From NCBI RefSeq assembly GCF_014648995.1, contig NZ_BMSE01000005.1, forward strand, positions 248,001-312,000: a stretch of 64,000 bases of DNA, in the 5' to 3' direction. The translations under genes were made by a program, and so were the position numbers. Shown here piece after piece: positions 62,535-64,000 of the stretch. The notes beneath the pieces were generated by a model that saw only the letters and a list, made by a program, of their open reading frames with translations, searched no databases and was not told where the DNA came from. Every line of letters starts with the position of its first letter. Within the stretch, counting starts at the first letter, position 1. The DNA is from Streptomyces massasporeus (GTDB taxonomy: Bacteria; Actinomycetota; Actinomycetes; Streptomycetales; Streptomycetaceae).

Positions 62535-64000
62535 ATGACGCGCAGAACGCGCAGATCCCGTACGGTCGCTCTCGCGGCAACCGCCGTGGTGATCGCCCTC
62601 GGAGCCACCGCATGCGGAGGGTCCTCCAGCGACAGCGGCAGCGGCACCCCCGGAAAGGGCGGCACCCTCACCGTCCTGAACAAGGCCGACTTCGACCACC
62701 TGGACCCCCAGCGCGTCTACACGACCGAGGGCCAGAGCATGGACCAGGAGATCCTCCGGACCCTGACGGGCTGGGACGAGAGCGGCTCGAAGCCGAAGCT
62801 GGTCGGTGACCTGGCCACCGACACCGGAACGCCGAGCAAGGGCGCCACCGTCTGGACCTTCCACCTCAGGCACGGCGTCAAGTACCAGGACGGCACCGAG
62901 GTCACCGCGCAGGACGTCAAGTACGGCGTGGAGCGCGGCTTCTCCTCCGACATCAACGGCGGCCCGCCCTACGCGGCCCAGTGGCTCGTCGGCGGCTCCG
63001 ACTACAAGGGCCCCTACCAGGGCAAGCAGCTCGACTCCATCCGGACGCCGGACAGGTACACGATCGTCTTCCACCTGAAGCAGCCGGTGGCCGACTTCAA
63101 CGAGACCACCACGATGACCGGTTGGTCCGCCGTGCCCAAGGCCCACGACACCGGCTCGACCTATGACACCAAGGTCTGGTCCGACGGCCCGTACATGATC
63201 AAGTCGTACACCAAGAACAAGGAACTCGTCCTCACCCGCAACACGTACTGGTCCCAGGCGACCGACCCGATCCGGCAGCAGAACGTCGACGGGATCGACG
63301 TGAAGTTCGGCCAGGACGAGTCCGCCATCGACCAGCAGATCAAGGCCGACGCCGGCACCGCCCAGACCTCGATCCAGCAGTGGCCCATCGCCGGATCCGA
63401 CCTGGCTCAGCTCGCGGGCGACCCGTCCCTGAAGAGCCGTTACTACAAGATTCCCGCGCCGGGCATCAACTACCTCGCCATCAACACCACCCGGGTCAAG
63501 GACATCCACGTCCGCGAGGCGATCGAGTACGCCATCGACAAGACCACCGTGCGCGGTGCCTTCGGCGGCTCCGCCTACGGCGACTACGCCACCACCATGC
63601 TGAGCCCCGGCATCGGCGGCTACCGGAAGTTCAACCTGTACAGCGCCAACCCGGCGGGGAACCTCGCCAAGGCCAAGGAGCTGATGAAGCAGGCGGGCAA
63701 CCCGAAGCCCACCATGTCGATCGCTGTGGAGAACACCCCCACCGAGGAGCACTTCGCCGACGCCGTGAAGACCTCGCTGGAGCACATCGGCATCCACGTC
63801 AACATCTCCCCGATCGACGCGTCGAACTACTTCAGCACCATCAACAACACGAAGAACCAGTACGACCTGACCTGGGGCGACTGGATCGCCGACTGGCCCA
63901 ACGCCTCCACGGTGCTGCCCACCCTCTTCGACGGCCGGCTGATCAAGAAGAACCCGCAGTCGAACCAGGACCTCTCCTACCTGAACGACCCGAAGGTCAA
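62535..64000 (+). CDS. ABC transporter substrate-binding lipoprotein, family 5, cut by window edge
   Basis: An exported solute-binding lipoprotein for peptides or similar. The signal is RTRRSRTVALAATAVVIALGATAC with the lipid-modified Cys in GATACGGSS near residue 28. Family 5 landmarks: GGTLTVLNKADFDHLDPQRV, FHLRHGVKYQDGTEVTAQDV and IEYAIDKTTVRGAFGG. It needs the DppC-type permease upstream. The frame is open at position 64000, so the C-terminus is missing (about 488 codons are present of a usual 540-580). Confidence 0.92.
   Translation, partial: MTRRTRRSRTVALAATAVVIALGATACGGSSSDSGSGTPGKGGTLTVLNKADFDHLDPQRVYTTEGQSMDQEILRTLTGWDESGSKPKLVGDLATDTGTPSKGATVWTFHLRHGVKYQDGTEVTAQDVKYGVERGFSSDINGGPPYAAQWLVGGSDYKGPYQGKQLDSIRTPDRYTIVFHLKQPVADFNETTTMTGWSAVPKAHDTGSTYDTKVWSDGPYMIKSYTKNKELVLTRNTYWSQATDPIRQQNVDGIDVKFGQDESAIDQQIKADAGTAQTSIQQWPIAGSDLAQLAGDPSLKSRYYKIPAPGINYLAINTTRVKDIHVREAIEYAIDKTTVRGAFGGSAYGDYATTMLSPGIGGYRKFNLYSANPAGNLAKAKELMKQAGNPKPTMSIAVENTPTEEHFADAVKTSLEHIGIHVNISPIDASNYFSTINNTKNQYDLTWGDWIADWPNASTVLPTLFDGRLIKKNPQSNQDLSYLNDPKV

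Noticed and set aside
61427-62600. Permease-first gene order as evidence of rearrangement
   Set aside because: The same order is known in bldK-type peptide transporter loci, so it is normal for Streptomyces.

Overview
The window is high-GC chromosomal DNA with typical Streptomyces gene content: TAT and Sec secreted hydrolases, many one-component regulators, GTG starts, four-base translational overlaps and several probable leaderless genes. I see no rRNA, tRNA, CRISPR array, transposase, phage module or antibiotic-type biosynthetic cluster. It reads as a conserved arm or core-flanking segment with metabolic, regulatory and secreted-enzyme genes. Both edges cut a gene.

Layout. 1-4.0 kb: a secreted GH127 enzyme (cut by the left edge), a HAD phosphatase and an Lrp/AsnC regulator divergent from an FUSC-type membrane exporter. 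5.7-6.5 kb: a gene-free stretch with an ordered 75/78-bp tandem repeat and, at its right end, a promoter carrying a DasR (dre)-like operator in front of a beta-propeller lactonase. 7.7-11.6 kb: a chelatase-like protein without its usual histidines, a GlcNAc-kinase-like protein, uracil-DNA glycosylase and a BNR-repeat protein. 11.8-17.2 kb: a small membrane protein, a HEAT-repeat protein, and an AidB-like acyl-CoA dehydrogenase divergent from a PaaX regulator. 17.2-19.7 kb: a plant cell wall unit, PL3 pectate lyase divergent from a CE1 esterase with CBM2, with a CebR-like box and several palindromes between them.

19.7-29.7 kb: old yellow enzyme with an ArsR regulator, ferredoxin-NADP reductase, a DUF305 lipoprotein divergent from a LVIVD-repeat protein, TetR, HAD, PAP2, an M56 peptidase without BlaI, and a DUF5134 membrane protein. 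29.8-37.0 kb: FUSC-MarR pair, aldo/keto reductase, VOC proteins, a GNAT gene with two compensating frameshifts, another GNAT and a glycerophosphodiesterase. 37.2-40.5 kb: a tight DUF6421-SDR-threonine aldolase operon. 40.5-47.8 kb: secreted protein, transglutaminase-like and B3/4 proteins, acyltransferase, DUF4395 with thioredoxin, flavin reductase, and etfBA ended by a clear terminator.

47.9-64 kb: secreted endonuclease/phosphatase-fold protein, an aldolase/citrate-lyase-like protein carrying an in-frame interspersed repeat, a receptor Ser/Thr kinase, a LacI regulator divergent from a ROK kinase, an AraC-VOC-short UvrA cassette with a hairpin before uvrA, small proteins, a P-loop kinase-NUDIX fusion, and the first two genes of a peptide-type ABC transporter (permease, then binding protein, cut by the right edge).

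The genes do not form one pathway. The connecting theme is sugar and polymer use under local operators (DasR-like, CebR-like, LacI/ROK) beside redox functions (Etf, thioredoxin, flavin reductase, OYE, FprA). Functions are assigned from protein sequence recognition without a database search. Regulatory sites are read by eye.
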